A stretch of DNA of 64,000 nucleotides from Clostridium sp. BSD9I1 (GCF_900185645.1 NZ_FYAM01000011.1:248001-312000); one strand, 5' to 3'; positions 44,734 to 53,463 are shown, numbered from the stretch's first letter. The notes: a model not told the origin generated them from the letters alone. Numbers and translations: made by a program.

Positions 44734-45453
44734 CTACTTTAAAAAGATAAATGAAAACAATCTAGATTCTTTATCATTCCTTCTATATGAATAGGTTTCA
44801 TATTCCTTGTTACAAAAGGTACAAATATTCACATCATGAATATTATCTTCCAAAACTCCTTTACATCTTAATTGGTGCATAATGCACTTCTTCAAATTAA
44901 GCTTTCTTCCATCATGGAAATCTATATCTTTATACATGCTATTATTCTTAAAGAGCTCTATTAGTTCTTCACTTACCTCATAACAACACCCGCCAATATG
45001 GGGTCCAATACACACAACTAAGTCCTCAGCTTTTGTTCCATAGTTTTTAATTAGCTTATCTATAGTTTTAGAAGCAATACCCATTTCAGTTCCCTTCCAT
45101 CCACTGTGTACTGCTGCAATTACATTATTTGTTTTATCATACATCAAAATCGGAACACAATCTGCAGTAAAAACTCCTACTGCAATATTCCTTTCCTTTG
45201 TAATTATTGCATCTCCTTCATGAATTTCACCATCATAAACATATATATAATCACTATGGGTTTGATTAAGATATCCAACTTCTTTTAATTCAAACCACTC
45301 TTTTAAATTTTCTAAGTTATTAATACCCTCTTTAGAATTTTTACTTAAATTAAGATCGTTCTTTGCTGTAGAAAAAACAAACTCTGCATTTGAATTTGAA
45401 TAACTAATAAATTCATATCCGTCTTTATTTAAAATCTTCATTGTGCCCTCCAT
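44734..45453 (-). CDS. pgeF: Peptidoglycan editing factor PgeF (YlmD/YfiH family)
   Basis: A 239-aa Cu/Zn-dependent laccase-domain hydrolase. Metal ligands are seen in LNQTHSDYIYV, GVFTADCVPILMYD and AAVHSGWKGTEMGIA, and the C-terminal CTFCNKEYETYSYRR is typical. The enzyme prevents mis-incorporation of the wrong amino acid into wall precursors. ATG 45453 (GAGGAT upstream) and ATG 45441 (GGAGGG upstream) are both plausible starts. Confidence 0.9.
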   Translation of the reverse strand: MEGTMKILNKDGYEFISYSNSNAEFVFSTAKNDLNLSKNSKEGINNLENLKEWFELKEVGYLNQTHSDYIYVYDGEIHEGDAIITKERNIAVGVFTADCVPILMYDKTNNVIAAVHSGWKGTEMGIASKTIDKLIKNYGTKAEDLVVCIGPHIGGCCYEVSEELIELFKNNSMYKDIDFHDGRKLNLKKCIMHQLRCKGVLEDNIHDVNICTFCNKEYETYSYRRNDKESRLFSFIFLK

Positions 45454-45530
45454 AAAATATCCTCATTTATATTTCATTAATTCCTTCATGTAATTATATC
45501 AAAATAAAAAGTCTCTGAAAAACAAATAAA

Positions 45531-45550
45531 GCACAGAACTTTAGCTCTGC
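45531..45550 (-). terminator. Hairpin after the rhodanese gene
   Basis: GCACAGAACTTTAGCTCTGC, with TTTATTTGTTTTT following on the minus strand, 20 bases past the stop at 45571. Imperfect stem. Confidence 0.5.
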
Positions 45551-45570
45551 ACCTTATATTTATAACTATC

Positions 45571-45894
45571 TTATTCCTTTTCTAACTTTCCTCTATAGTC
45601 AATGGTTCCACCAGATACATTTATCACCTTAAAGCCCTTTAACATAAGTTCATTACAGGTAAAACTGCTTTTTCTTCCGGACCTGCAAATTATATGGTAC
45701 TCTTTATCCTTGTTTAAATATTCATCTGGATTTCTTAGTACTTCATACATTGGAATGTTTTTAGCCGTTGGCAGGTGCCCCTCTTCATATTGGTCAGATT
45801 CCCTTATATCTATTAAACTTATTTTTCCTAGTGACTCTTCCAAATCATTTACATCTACTGATTTTACTCTATCTTCCCTAAAAAATGAAGGCAT
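45571..45894 (-). CDS. Single-domain rhodanese
   Basis: A 107-aa cytosolic rhodanese. It has SLIDIRESDQYEEGHLPTAK at the CH2A motif and the active-site loop HIICRSGRKSS with Cys. The Asp-Arg of IDIRE is conserved. It transfers sulfane sulfur. Start ATG 45894 follows GGGAGATG. A second, membrane-anchored rhodanese is encoded 740 bases away beside a sulfur transporter. Confidence 0.88.
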   Translation of the reverse strand: MPSFFREDRVKSVDVNDLEESLGKISLIDIRESDQYEEGHLPTAKNIPMYEVLRNPDEYLNKDKEYHIICRSGRKSSFTCNELMLKGFKVINVSGGTIDYRGKLEKE

Positions 45895-45977
45895 GTTATC
45901 ATCTCCCTAATAGTTAATTACTCAATTTATCTTAAGTATCTCCTTTTTATCAAATTAATATAATTTCAATAAAAAAT

Positions 45978-46044
45978 AAGCACAAGCTATAGAACTCATG
46001 CTTTATCAAAGTATCAACTTGCCACTTGCCACGTGGGTGGCACC
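45978..46044 (-). repeat. Dispersed terminator-box element, copy K
   Basis: Hairpin AAGCACAAGC...CTCATGCTT (45978-46003, one arm mutated) and box 46016-46044, ending seven bases before the stop of the VOC gene. Its left flank matches copy G. Confidence 0.78.
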
Positions 46045-46050
46045 TAATTT

Positions 46051-46413
46051 TTAATTTGGGAAAACTCGTAACTGTACAGATACCCCATTTGGATCATAAA
46101 CATAGAAGTAACGAGTTCCATCTCCAGGATTTTGTATAGGGGAAGGGTTAAGCCCTTTGTCCTGAACAAGCTTATGCATTTCATCAAGTTTATCCGTCTC
46201 AAAGCAAATGAACATACCCTTGCCTTCAAACTTTTGACCTTGCGGCCTGTATAGAAGTTCAATTTCAGTTTCTCCACTGCCATTTGTTAAAAATGCAAGT
46301 TCTGCATCTCCTGCTTTAAAGCGGCGGGAAATAGTAAGTTCTGTAATTGTCTCATAAAATTCGATAGATTCTTCTAAGTTGTTCACATTTAAAGTTATAT
46401 GTTTAATGTGCAT
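46051..46413 (-). CDS. VOC/glyoxalase family protein
   Basis: A 120-aa vicinal-oxygen-chelate fold protein. HITLNVNNLEESIEFYETI is the first metal-ligand module, IELLYRP and MFICFETDKLDEMHKLV follow, and GTRYFYVYDPNGVSVQLRVF is the last strand pair. Length and motifs fit lactoylglutathione lyase-like proteins. The substrate cannot be deduced. Start ATG 46413 with GGGGAGAT upstream. Confidence 0.85.
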   Translation of the reverse strand: MHIKHITLNVNNLEESIEFYETITELTISRRFKAGDAELAFLTNGSGETEIELLYRPQGQKFEGKGMFICFETDKLDEMHKLVQDKGLNPSPIQNPGDGTRYFYVYDPNGVSVQLRVFPN

Positions 46414-46523
46414 AGTATATCTCCCCTTCTATTGTAATTTAAATAATTATCACACAATAAGGTATATAATTCAAGCAATGGGTTATTCATTGAGCTTAAA
46501 TTTTACGCGCCTTACATAAAAGC

Positions 46524-46549
46524 AAGCATGCGCCACAAAAGCCCATGCT
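46524..46549 (-). terminator. Dispersed terminator hairpin, copy L (no box)
   Basis: AAGCATGCGCC...AGCCCATGCT, about 85 bases past the rhodanese stop at 46633. It ends the sulfur-uptake operon. Confidence 0.7.
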
Positions 46550-46632
46550 AAAAATTTTAAAATATAAAACTGTAGTAGTTTTCAATATATACTTTTTTAC
46601 ATTTATCAAAATAATTTATAACATTTATATTA

Positions 46633-47121
46633 TCAATTACCTGCTACTACAGGATAAGATACCTTTAACCAACCATTATTCATTCCACCATTTAAGGATT
46701 TTGCCTTAAATCCAGCTATATTTAGAGCAGCAGTTGTTTGCCCTCCAGTTTGGCCGGTATAACAGTAAACAATAATTGTCTTATCCTTAGGAAGCTTATC
46801 TAAACTTTCCCCAACTTTTTTAAATGGAATATTATGCGCTCCCGATATATGACCTTTTGCAAAGTCTTTAGTTTCCCTTATATCAAGGATATAAATGTCC
46901 TTATTATTTAAATCTACTAATTGTTTTAATTGGGCTTCCGGTATTTTATATATGTCCTCTGGCATACGTTCGTAATATGCTACAACAGCATCTACGGTTG
47001 CTTTAGAATTACTAGATGAGCCAGCCTTTGGCCATCCACCAATAATAGTAGTAACAACTAAAAAAACTAATACAACTATTGTAAATGTTAAAATTGATTT
47101 TTCACCATTACCTTTAAACAT
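46633..47121 (-). CDS. Membrane-anchored rhodanese
   Basis: A 162-aa protein with one N-terminal membrane helix (ILTFTIVVLVFLVVTTIIG) and an extracytoplasmic rhodanese domain: IYILDIRETKDFAKGHISGA and the active loop IIVYCYTGQTGGQTTAA with catalytic Cys. It is 11 bases downstream of a YeeE/YedE transporter gene, and such pairs handle thiosulfate or sulfane sulfur uptake. Confidence 0.85.
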   Translation of the reverse strand: MFKGNGEKSILTFTIVVLVFLVVTTIIGGWPKAGSSSNSKATVDAVVAYYERMPEDIYKIPEAQLKQLVDLNNKDIYILDIRETKDFAKGHISGAHNIPFKKVGESLDKLPKDKTIIVYCYTGQTGGQTTAALNIAGFKAKSLNGGMNNGWLKVSYPVVAGN

Positions 47122-47132
47122 ATTTATTCCCC

Positions 47133-47672
47133 CTAACCTTGAATTTTCTTTTTTTCTAAATAGTCTATTGCATAAATGATTATAACTAATATAGAGCTAA
47201 ACATAACTGCTAGTGAAAAAGGATTTATTTGTACTATATCTACTAGACTTATCTTTCCAATATCAAACTTAGCTATTGAAAAATTAGTATACTGCTGGAT
47301 AAGGGTGTAAAGCAGCACTCCAAAAACTCCCCCAATAACTGTATATTTTGCATCTCTTTTTCCTTCTCCCATGGCTCCTATACTTGTTCCAGGGCAATAT
47401 CCTGAAAATGCAAAGCCTACGCCAAAGATTAAACCTCCTATAATGTTTCCTACAACATTGGTTGTTATTAAATCTAAGGAAACTAATCCTGCGGTTCTCA
47501 AACTAAATATTCCTACACAAGTTATTGCTACACTAAATAACATAAACTTAGGTATTGTTAAATCTTTAAGCCTTAACGCGTTTATTATATTTTTATATTC
47601 AAGGGCCTCAACCCTTTGGAGTATATATCCGAACCCTATTCCAAATAATAAAGCTAATAATAAGCTCATCAT
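47133..47672 (-). CDS. YeeE/YedE (TsuA-like) sulfur transporter, second half
   Basis: A 179-aa protein with five to six membrane helices. Family signatures are IGGLIFGVGFAFSGYCPGTS with the conserved Cys that relays thiosulfate, and GAMGEGKRDAKYTVIGGVFG. It overlaps the preceding half-transporter by four bases (ATGA type). Two half-size YeeE/YedE proteins plus a rhodanese are a recurrent clostridial operon. Confidence 0.85.
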   Translation of the reverse strand: MMSLLLALLFGIGFGYILQRVEALEYKNIINALRLKDLTIPKFMLFSVAITCVGIFSLRTAGLVSLDLITTNVVGNIIGGLIFGVGFAFSGYCPGTSIGAMGEGKRDAKYTVIGGVFGVLLYTLIQQYTNFSIAKFDIGKISLVDIVQINPFSLAVMFSSILVIIIYAIDYLEKKKIQG

Positions 47673-48209
47673 ATTTTCCTCCTTCTAAATAACAAGATAG
47701 CTGTTGGAATGCCAGATGCAAAAACTGCTACAGCAAAAAGAATCCCGCTTAAAGCCATTTGACTCATTCCACTTATAATGTGCGAGCTGGTACATCCACC
47801 TGCAAGTCTTGATCCAAATAAAAGTAAAACTCCTCCAAAGAAAGCATGTATCATTCTAAGTCTAGGATTGTTACCAAATCTTTCAGCCCAAAGAGAAGGT
47901 ATCTCTGTTTCATCAATTTTGTCAGTAGATATGCTCTTTGGATGGATACGCTTCCCCAAAAATCCTCCTAGAAAGATACCTAATACAAGCATCCACTGCC
48001 AACTTACTTCAAGGGTTCCTGTTGTTCCGCAGGTACCTGCTGTCCATGTACTGACGGGTATAAGCTGTGATGAAAAAAAACTGTGTTACATAACCAGTTG
48101 TTTGGGCATATGCGGTAGTCGTTCCTAAATGATTTCCGCTTAAAAATATAAGAATATTTAGGATTCCTAAAGAAATGCCCCCCTTTACCCAAGACCATTT
48201 TGAATTCAT
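47669..48209 (-). pseudogene. YeeE/YedE (TsuA-like) sulfur transporter, first half, frameshifted at a poly-A/T run
   Basis: From ATG 48209 the frame reads KWSWVKGGISLGILNILIFL and TTTAYAQTTGYVTQFFF, then goes off. The remaining protein is in the next frame: QWMLVLGIFLGGFLGKRIHP, GGVLLLFGSRLAGGCTSSHI with the family Cys, to the stop at 47669. The break is at a run of eight A on the plus strand (48073-48080). With seven, one continuous protein of about 180 aa results. It could be a true mutation, slippage-corrected or phase-variable, or a sequencing error. Confidence 0.75.
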
Positions 48210-48246
48210 ACCTATTATCTCCTCTTTATATTAATATCATATTATC

Positions 48247-48272
48247 ACTATATTCAGATATTACGATATAGT
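48247..48272 (-). promoter_or_regulatory. Inverted repeat upstream of the sulfur operon
   Basis: ACTATAT, 12 bases, ATATAGT, 38-63 bases before the transporter start. It may be the site of an ArsR-type sulfur-sensing repressor as in related operons. No such regulator gene is adjacent. Confidence 0.35.
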
Positions 48273-48360
48273 TGCCATTTTTTTTATATTTTTATAATAA
48301 AATTTTAGATATGATTTTTATATAAATATAATCTTACAGGTGGGTTTTTATATTTTTAAC

Positions 48361-48393
48361 AACTAAAGAAGAAGTGAGATTGCTCCCACTTCT
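48361..48393 (-). terminator. Terminator of second repeated family, copy 2
   Basis: AACTAAAGA, then AGAAGTGAG...CCCACTTCT. Nearly the same as 25744-25776. It lies 16 bases after the DHFR-like gene's stop at 48409. Confidence 0.75.
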
Positions 48394-48408
48394 AAGATTC
48401 TTCGTATA

Positions 48409-48978
48409 TTAATCCCCTGCAGGATGATAGCAGAGCTGAACAACCCCTGAAGAAAATGTCTTAGTATCAACAAGCTTGAGACCTACCCTCTCTTTTATAT
48501 CAATGAACAGAGGTTTGCCCTGTCCTAAGATGATAGGATGAATAGATAATCTATATTCATCAATAAGCCCTAGATTTAAAAAAGTTGTTATAAGACTTGA
48601 TCCCCCATAAAGCCAAATTCCTTTACCTGGCTCATTCTTTATTTTCTTTACTTCCTCTACTATATTGCTGCTTATTAAATTAGCCCCTGGGTACTCCTTG
48701 CCAGAGGTTTTTGAAAACACATATTTCTTCTTACTATGAACTAAGCTCCAAACCTCTTTTTCAGCATCTGATATTTCATCTCCAGGAATGTATTGTCCCC
48801 ATAAATCATAGCTTTTACGCCCATATAAAATTGTATCAATGCTATTTAGGAAATCAACAAACTTCATATCTGGATCCATAATACACCAATCTACTTCACC
48901 CTTTGGTCCCTCGATAAATCCATCTAATGTCACTGCTAAATCTAAAATTATTTTTCTATCACTTCCACTATTGAACAT
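48409..48978 (-). CDS. Dihydrofolate reductase-family protein (RibD C-terminal type)
   Basis: A 189-aa protein. I use ATG 48978 (MFNSGSDRKI) because GGGGAGG lies nine bases upstream, while the ATG at 48987 abuts that site. KIILDLAVTLDGFIEGPKG is the typical start. DTILYGRKSYDLWG and IWLYGGSSLITTFLNLGLID follow, with the NADPH-binding GGSSL. Members are reductases of unclear substrate, related to YwjB/YyaP. A 110-base piece of a related gene lies at 52641-52751. Confidence 0.85.
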   Translation of the reverse strand: MFNSGSDRKIILDLAVTLDGFIEGPKGEVDWCIMDPDMKFVDFLNSIDTILYGRKSYDLWGQYIPGDEISDAEKEVWSLVHSKKKYVFSKTSGKEYPGANLISSNIVEEVKKIKNEPGKGIWLYGGSSLITTFLNLGLIDEYRLSIHPIILGQGKPLFIDIKERVGLKLVDTKTFSSGVVQLCYHPAGD

Positions 48979-49125
48979 TACATTCATCCTCCCCTAAAAA
49001 ATGCTTTTTATTTTGTTAGCATTTCATGTAAAATGTCCTGCTTCTAAAGTCTTATGATGAAATTTACTATAAAAAGTTATACTACTTATAATATACGTTA
49101 TAATACGGCTTACCATCCAACAAAA

Positions 49126-49168
49126 AAACACCGATTCTTTTATATTTTACATATGGAATCAGTGTTTC
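49126..49168 (-). terminator. Terminator of the DUF2200 gene
   Basis: Arms ACAC-GATTC and GAATC-GTGT, with A/T-rich flanks, about 15 bases past the stop at 49183. Confidence 0.6.
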
Positions 49169-49182
49169 TTCGTTTTTAATTA

Positions 49183-49533
49183 TTATTTCCGTAAAATCTT
49201 ATCCATGGCTTTTCCCTTTGCCAACTCATCAATCAGCTTATCCAAATAGCGAATTTCCTGCATGGTTGGTTCTTCAATGTCTTCCACTCGGACACCGCAT
49301 ACCACACCTTTAATCAAGGCTCTCAAAGGATTCAGTTTAGGAGCTTCCGCAAAGAAGGTCTCAAAAGCTGTCTGTTTTTCCAGTTGAGCTTCTAACTCTT
49401 CCTGGCTATATCCTGTCAACCAACGGATGATTTCATCCACTTCTGTTTTCGTACGTCCTTTTTTCTCCGCCTTCGTAACATAAAGGGGATAAACACTTGC
49501 TACACTCATTTTATAGATATTATGTTTGGTCAT
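49183..49533 (-). CDS. DUF2200 family protein
   Basis: A 116-aa protein. [20 protein letters not shown], then [20 protein letters not shown] and [20 protein letters not shown] are diagnostic for DUF2200, a family of unknown function widespread in gut Firmicutes and Proteobacteria. Base composition is visibly richer in G+C than its neighbours, suggesting recent transfer. It is a single gene with its own terminator. Confidence 0.88.
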   Translation of the reverse strand: MTKHNIYKMSVASVYPLYVTKAEKKGRTKTEVDEIIRWLTGYSQEELEAQLEKQTAFETFFAEAPKLNPLRALIKGVVCGVRVEDIEEPTMQEIRYLDKLIDELAKGKAMDKILRK

Positions 49534-49621
49534 GATATATCCTCGCTTATGTAATTTTCTTTATTATATCACTAAAAACACTGTATTTCCCATATCATTC
49601 CTCCGGGTCCTCGCCTCTTCT

Positions 49622-50941
49622 TTATTTATATATATCTGAGAATTCTATATTAATTTTCTCAACATTATTTTTTTCTGTTGAATTACTCATTGGATGTAAA
49701 TTGTCCGCTTTTTCTACTAATTTACATGGAAGATGCATAATAATCTCAGTACCATGCGCAATCTCACTATTTACATATATTGTTCCACCATGCAATTCTA
49801 CCAAGGCCTTGACAATAGAAAGTCCTATTCCACTTCCTTCATGATCCCTTGTAAGAGATCTGTCAACTTGCACAAAACGTTCAAATATTAAATTTAGCTT
49901 TTCTTCAGGAATACCTCTTCCTGTGTCCTTTACCCTAATACAAATATTTTCCACACTATTTTCTATACTAACCATGATTTCACCACCCGGCTGGGTAAAC
50001 TTTACTGCATTTGATAACAAATTCAAAATAATTCTCTCTATTTTATCAGGGTCACAAGCGATAATTTTTTCCTCTATATCTGTATCAAATATAATTGATA
50101 ACCCCTTGCTCTCTATATAATCAGCAACAGACAGTGTTATGTCTTCTATGAGATTTATTATATTAATATTTGTTTTATATATTTCAAAATAACCTACATC
50201 AATCTTTGTTATATCAATTAAATTATTGGTTAATCTTAAAAGCCGGTAACAATTTTGTTTCATTATATTTATGTATTTATGGCAATTTGAATATATATTA
50301 CGGTCCAAACATCCCTTTAAATTGGATTCATATAACTGAAGTGAAGAAAAAATAACATTAATTGGAGTCCTTAATTCATGAGAAATATTTGCGAAAAACT
50401 CCGTTTTAACTCTATCATGCTCCATAAGATCATCTAGTCTTCTTCTTTCTTCATGAGCCTTTAGCAGTTCTTCCTCCGCTCTTTTACGCTGGACAATTTC
50501 CTCTTCAAGCTGAACATTACGCGCCTGTAATTGATGTTGCAGACGGGACAATGACAAGTGCGTCTCCACCCTGATTAATACTTCTTCTTTTTGAAAAGGT
50601 TTGGTAATGTAATCCACACCACCTGCTTTAAAACCTATGACCTTGTTGGCCGCCTCGTCAAGAGCGCTAATAAATATCACTGGAATGTCACGGCTGTGCT
50701 CGTCCAGCTTCAACTGCCTGCATACCTCATAACCATCCATCTCCGGCATTATTACATCCAGTATAATCAAATCCGGCTTTTCAATGACCACTGATTTAAG
50801 CGCCTTTACGCCGCTAGACACTGGTTGCACTTGATAGCCATGCTCAGAAAGCAGATCTGCCAACAGCTTCAGATTAAGTAGCGTATCGTCAACAATCATA
50901 ATTTTTGTCGAATCACTTATTTGCCTACCACAATTTATCAT
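49622..50941 (-). CDS. Response regulator-histidine kinase hybrid
   Basis: A 439-aa soluble protein. Residues 12-130 are a receiver domain (KIMIVDDTLLNLKLL, phosphoacceptor LIILDVIMPEMDGYE, Lys in YITKPF). A coiled linker is followed by HisKA with the phosphorylated His in FFANISHELRTPINVI, then an HATPase with N-box LLSNAVKF and G boxes DTGRGIPEE and GSGIGLSIVK. No membrane segment or sensor is visible, so it likely receives a phosphoryl group or partner signal in the cytosol. Its 5' half is less AT-rich than surrounding genes. Start ATG 50941 follows GGAGAATG. Confidence 0.85.
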   Translation of the reverse strand: MINCGRQISDSTKIMIVDDTLLNLKLLADLLSEHGYQVQPVSSGVKALKSVVIEKPDLIILDVIMPEMDGYEVCRQLKLDEHSRDIPVIFISALDEAANKVIGFKAGGVDYITKPFQKEEVLIRVETHLSLSRLQHQLQARNVQLEEEIVQRKRAEEELLKAHEERRRLDDLMEHDRVKTEFFANISHELRTPINVIFSSLQLYESNLKGCLDRNIYSNCHKYINIMKQNCYRLLRLTNNLIDITKIDVGYFEIYKTNINIINLIEDITLSVADYIESKGLSIIFDTDIEEKIIACDPDKIERIILNLLSNAVKFTQPGGEIMVSIENSVENICIRVKDTGRGIPEEKLNLIFERFVQVDRSLTRDHEGSGIGLSIVKALVELHGGTIYVNSEIAHGTEIIMHLPCKLVEKADNLHPMSNSTEKNNVEKINIEFSDIYK

Positions 50942-51334
50942 ACTTCATTCTCCTTCAACATCCCTTTTCTCAATTTTTCATTTCGTTAACGATTATCACA
51001 ATTGAATTCTCGCTTCTTTCCTCCGCAATGCAATACTTTGTCAAAGGCTCTAGGCATTTATCGATAATACCTGGCTTGAAGCCGGTATTTCCTTAGAGGA
51101 TGCAGCAATAGTTTTGGTGGCGTTATATAGGGTTTTCTGAATCTGCATACTATTTTTCATCAATAACTGGACTTACAACATAATTCACCAAAATTTCTTC
51201 GTAGTTTCAATATTCGAGAAAACATTTCAAATTCCTTCAATAAACTTCCGATATAAATATTATAGTATGCCCCAAGCAAAATTCCCTAAAGCTTATTTCC
51301 TATCTTTATAAGCCTTTCTTTAAAGAATGGAGTA
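50942..51334. other. Upstream region of the hybrid kinase gene
   Basis: No convincing gene. A short minus-strand frame starting near 51160 (MKNSMQIQKTLYNATKTIAA) stops after 36 codons and may be a decayed gene end. A TATAAT occurs on the minus strand at about 51260. Confidence 0.35.
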
Positions 51335-51361
51335 ACTTGCCACTTGCCATGTGGGTGGCAC
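51335..51361 (-). repeat. Dispersed box, copy M
   Basis: AACTTGCCACTTGCCATGTG...GGCAC, about 120 bases past the stop of the TPR gene. A different weak hairpin (GCACGGCTTTAGCCCTGC) lies to its right. Confidence 0.7.
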
Positions 51362-51482
51362 TATACTGAAAAAGGATAAATAAAAAAGCACGGCTTTAGC
51401 CCTGCAATATTTATTCATTCAAAATACTTTTGTTTTTATATTCTTTTTAGTTACTAAACTCATAATTTATAAATCTATTTTT

Positions 51483-51824
51483 TTATTTCTTTTGACGTTT
51501 TGCTACTTTCTTACTAGCTGCTTTCTGCTCTTTTTCTAATTTTGCCTGTTCTTGTCTTGCGGAAAAATCTTCAGCATTAACAAAGTTCGATGAAATTGTA
51601 TTGTTTGGATCAAATTCAAGTACTTTTTTATATATATCATAAGCACCTTCACGATCCCCTTTAAGCAATAAACACTTTGCTATTCTTGTGTATGCTGCAT
51701 TGCTATTGGATTTTTTACTTATGATCCTCTTATTTACATTAATAGCAGTATCATCCCATTGATTATTTGAAGCTAATTCTTTTGCAATCTCGTTCAATTC
51801 AGAAAGAGTCTTATCTTGAAACAT
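51483..51824 (-). CDS. Small TPR protein
   Basis: A 113-aa helical protein with about two TPR units: ELASNNQWDDTAINVNKRII, then AYTRIAKCLLLKGDREGAYD and IYKKVLEFDPNN, where the Ala/Gly and final Pro positions fit the consensus. A charged Lys-rich tail follows. It is likely a protein-interaction adaptor. Start ATG 51824 follows GGAGGG. No operon partner. Confidence 0.75.
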   Translation of the reverse strand: MFQDKTLSELNEIAKELASNNQWDDTAINVNKRIISKKSNSNAAYTRIAKCLLLKGDREGAYDIYKKVLEFDPNNTISSNFVNAEDFSARQEQAKLEKEQKAASKKVAKRQKK

Positions 51825-52209
51825 TTTATTCCCTCCTATTTATTAATGCAAAAAACAAAAAAGCTTTTGTTGCATTATCCTTTGAATTATATAGTAGGTA
51901 TACTTTATGACTAGATTCAAGTTCTTACCTATATATACATTGTAACATATAAAATCGTATAAATGTAATAAATTAATTTATGATCTAACTCTTGCAGAAA
52001 AACCAAGGGTGATTTCTAAGAGCTTCCGTAGCAGGTACAAGTGATGCTTATTCAAAAATATCTGATTTCAAAGAAAAAAATATGAATATTTGACTGTGGA
52101 ACTTTATTGAAGTAACTATTATAATTTATATATAGCAGGACTATAATGTAATAAAAACTTATAGATTATATGGGTGAATATCATTTGCATTATATGGGGA
52201 GGAGATACC
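51825..52209. other. Divergent intergenic region
   Basis: Between the TPR gene and the SdpI-like gene on opposite strands, so both promoters should be here. I see no coding remnant or repeat. Confidence 0.35.
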
Positions 52210-52575
52210 ATGCTAAATATTTCTTTAATTATTACAGCAATAATGTCTCTAACTATGATAGTATTTGGGTTCTTATTAAGTAAAAAACCACCTAAAGAAA
52301 TAAATTCTATAATTGGTTACCGCTCACAAATGTCAACAAAAAATAGAGACACCTGGGAGTTTGCACATAAGTATTCAGGAAAAGTGTGGATTAGAAGTGG
52401 TGTTATCAATGGAGTAGTATCAGTTGTTTTGACACTTACTTTACAAAATTCAAATAACTATAGCGAGCTTATAGTTGCATTGATTTACGTTCAACTTATA
52501 ATATTACTTTTGGTAATACCATTAACAGAAATAGCGTTAAGAAAAATGTTTGATAAGAATGGAATTAAAAAATAA
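52210..52575 (+). CDS. SdpI-family membrane protein
   Basis: A 121-aa protein with three membrane helices (residues about 3-20, 58-78, 88-108). INSIIGYRSQMSTKNRDTWE with FAHKYSGKVW is the SdpI/YhfL signature. SdpI is the immunity protein against the SdpC toxin in Bacillus, and orphan members are common. I use ATG 52210, with GGGGAGGAG upstream. Its TAA stop lies inside the terminator hairpin of repeat N. Confidence 0.85.
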   Translation: MLNISLIITAIMSLTMIVFGFLLSKKPPKEINSIIGYRSQMSTKNRDTWEFAHKYSGKVWIRSGVINGVVSVVLTLTLQNSNNYSELIVALIYVQLIILLLVIPLTEIALRKMFDKNGIKK

Positions 52576-52638
52576 GCATGAGCTATAAAACTCATGCTTT
52601 ATCCATATATGACTTGCCACTTGCCATGTGGGTGGCAC
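52574..52638. repeat. Dispersed terminator-box element, copy N
   Basis: Hairpin AAGCATGAGC...CTCATGCTT at 52574-52599, box 52612-52638. It overlaps the stop codon of the plus-strand SdpI gene. On its other side is the DHFR-like fragment in minus orientation, so the usual order (gene end, box, hairpin) holds for that fragment. Confidence 0.8.
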
Positions 52639-52640
52639 TA

Positions 52641-52751
52641 TATTGCAGCTTATTAGATTGGCCCATGAATACTCCTTAGTAGACGTTTTTGAAAACACAT
52701 ATTTGTTCTTACTATGAACTAACTTCCAAATTTCTTTTTCAGTATCTGATG
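52641..52751 (-). pseudogene. Fragment of a DHFR-family gene
   Basis: About 110 bases align with 48663-48773 (offset 3978, roughly 80% identical by eye), an internal piece of the DHFR-like gene. It directly follows box N. No start, stop or catalytic part remains. Confidence 0.75.
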
Positions 52752-52795
52752 CTCCTAGTACTTCTAGTATTAAACATTACTTTAAAATCTTAAAC

Positions 52796-53302
52796 TTACC
52801 TTGATTTAGTATTATTAAACCATTCAATTGTAGCTTTTTCCACATCCTTTGGAAGCTTTTTATTATATACCTCATCATATAGCCACGCCAATGACTTATT
52901 ACTTAAATATTTTCTCATTTCATCTTCTGCTTCTAACATTACGACTTTTATTAAACAAGGACATTTAGTATGTGTATCTGGTAAATTATCCTTATCTAAT
53001 AATATATTGTTTTGTCTAATTTCTGCACATTGGAAAAATGGTTCACTTCCCTCTACTGCTTCAACGACATCCCAAAATGTTATTTCTTCTGCACTACGAG
53101 CTAGTGCATAACCACCTTTTACGCCTGGAATAGATTTTATAATTCCTGACTTACTTAATTTTGCATATACTTTTGATAAATAAGTTTCCGAGATACCTTG
53201 AAATGTGGCTAAATCTCTTATTCCCACAGATTTACCTTCTTCTAGGTTTACCATATATAATAAGCAATGTATTGCATATTCTACTCCTACTGAAAATTTC
53301 AT
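52796..53302 (-). CDS. Rrf2-family transcriptional regulator
   Basis: A 168-aa regulator. The N-terminal winged helix is YAIHCLLYMVNLEEGKSVGI, then GISETYLSKVYAKLSKSGII and the wing SIPGVKGGYALARS. The redox loop has two to three Cys (FQCAEIRQN, THTKCPCLIKV), as in Fe-S-sensing Rrf2 proteins. It is divergent to a flavin protein and ferredoxin pair, which it probably controls. Confidence 0.88.
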   Translation of the reverse strand: MKFSVGVEYAIHCLLYMVNLEEGKSVGIRDLATFQGISETYLSKVYAKLSKSGIIKSIPGVKGGYALARSAEEITFWDVVEAVEGSEPFFQCAEIRQNNILLDKDNLPDTHTKCPCLIKVVMLEAEDEMRKYLSNKSLAWLYDEVYNKKLPKDVEKATIEWFNNTKSR

Positions 53303-53414
53303 TTTCGCACTCCTTTGATATATTATAGTCTTTTATTAATAATATCCTATTATTTACTGTCATTCAAGATAATCATACAGCATCAAAGGTATACTTTTTT
53401 TTAAAATATTCTTA

Positions 53415-53463
53415 TTGACAATAATAAAAAAACATTATATTATAATTATAGACAATATTTGTC
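53415..53463 (+). promoter_or_regulatory. Promoter and palindrome before the flavoprotein/ferredoxin genes
   Basis: TTGACA at 53415-53420 and TATTAT (53438-53443) or TATAAT (53441-53446) as -10. Directly after lies GACAATATTTGTC (53451-53463), a palindrome with 5-base arms that would overlap the transcription start. It is a likely Rrf2 operator. Confidence 0.6.
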
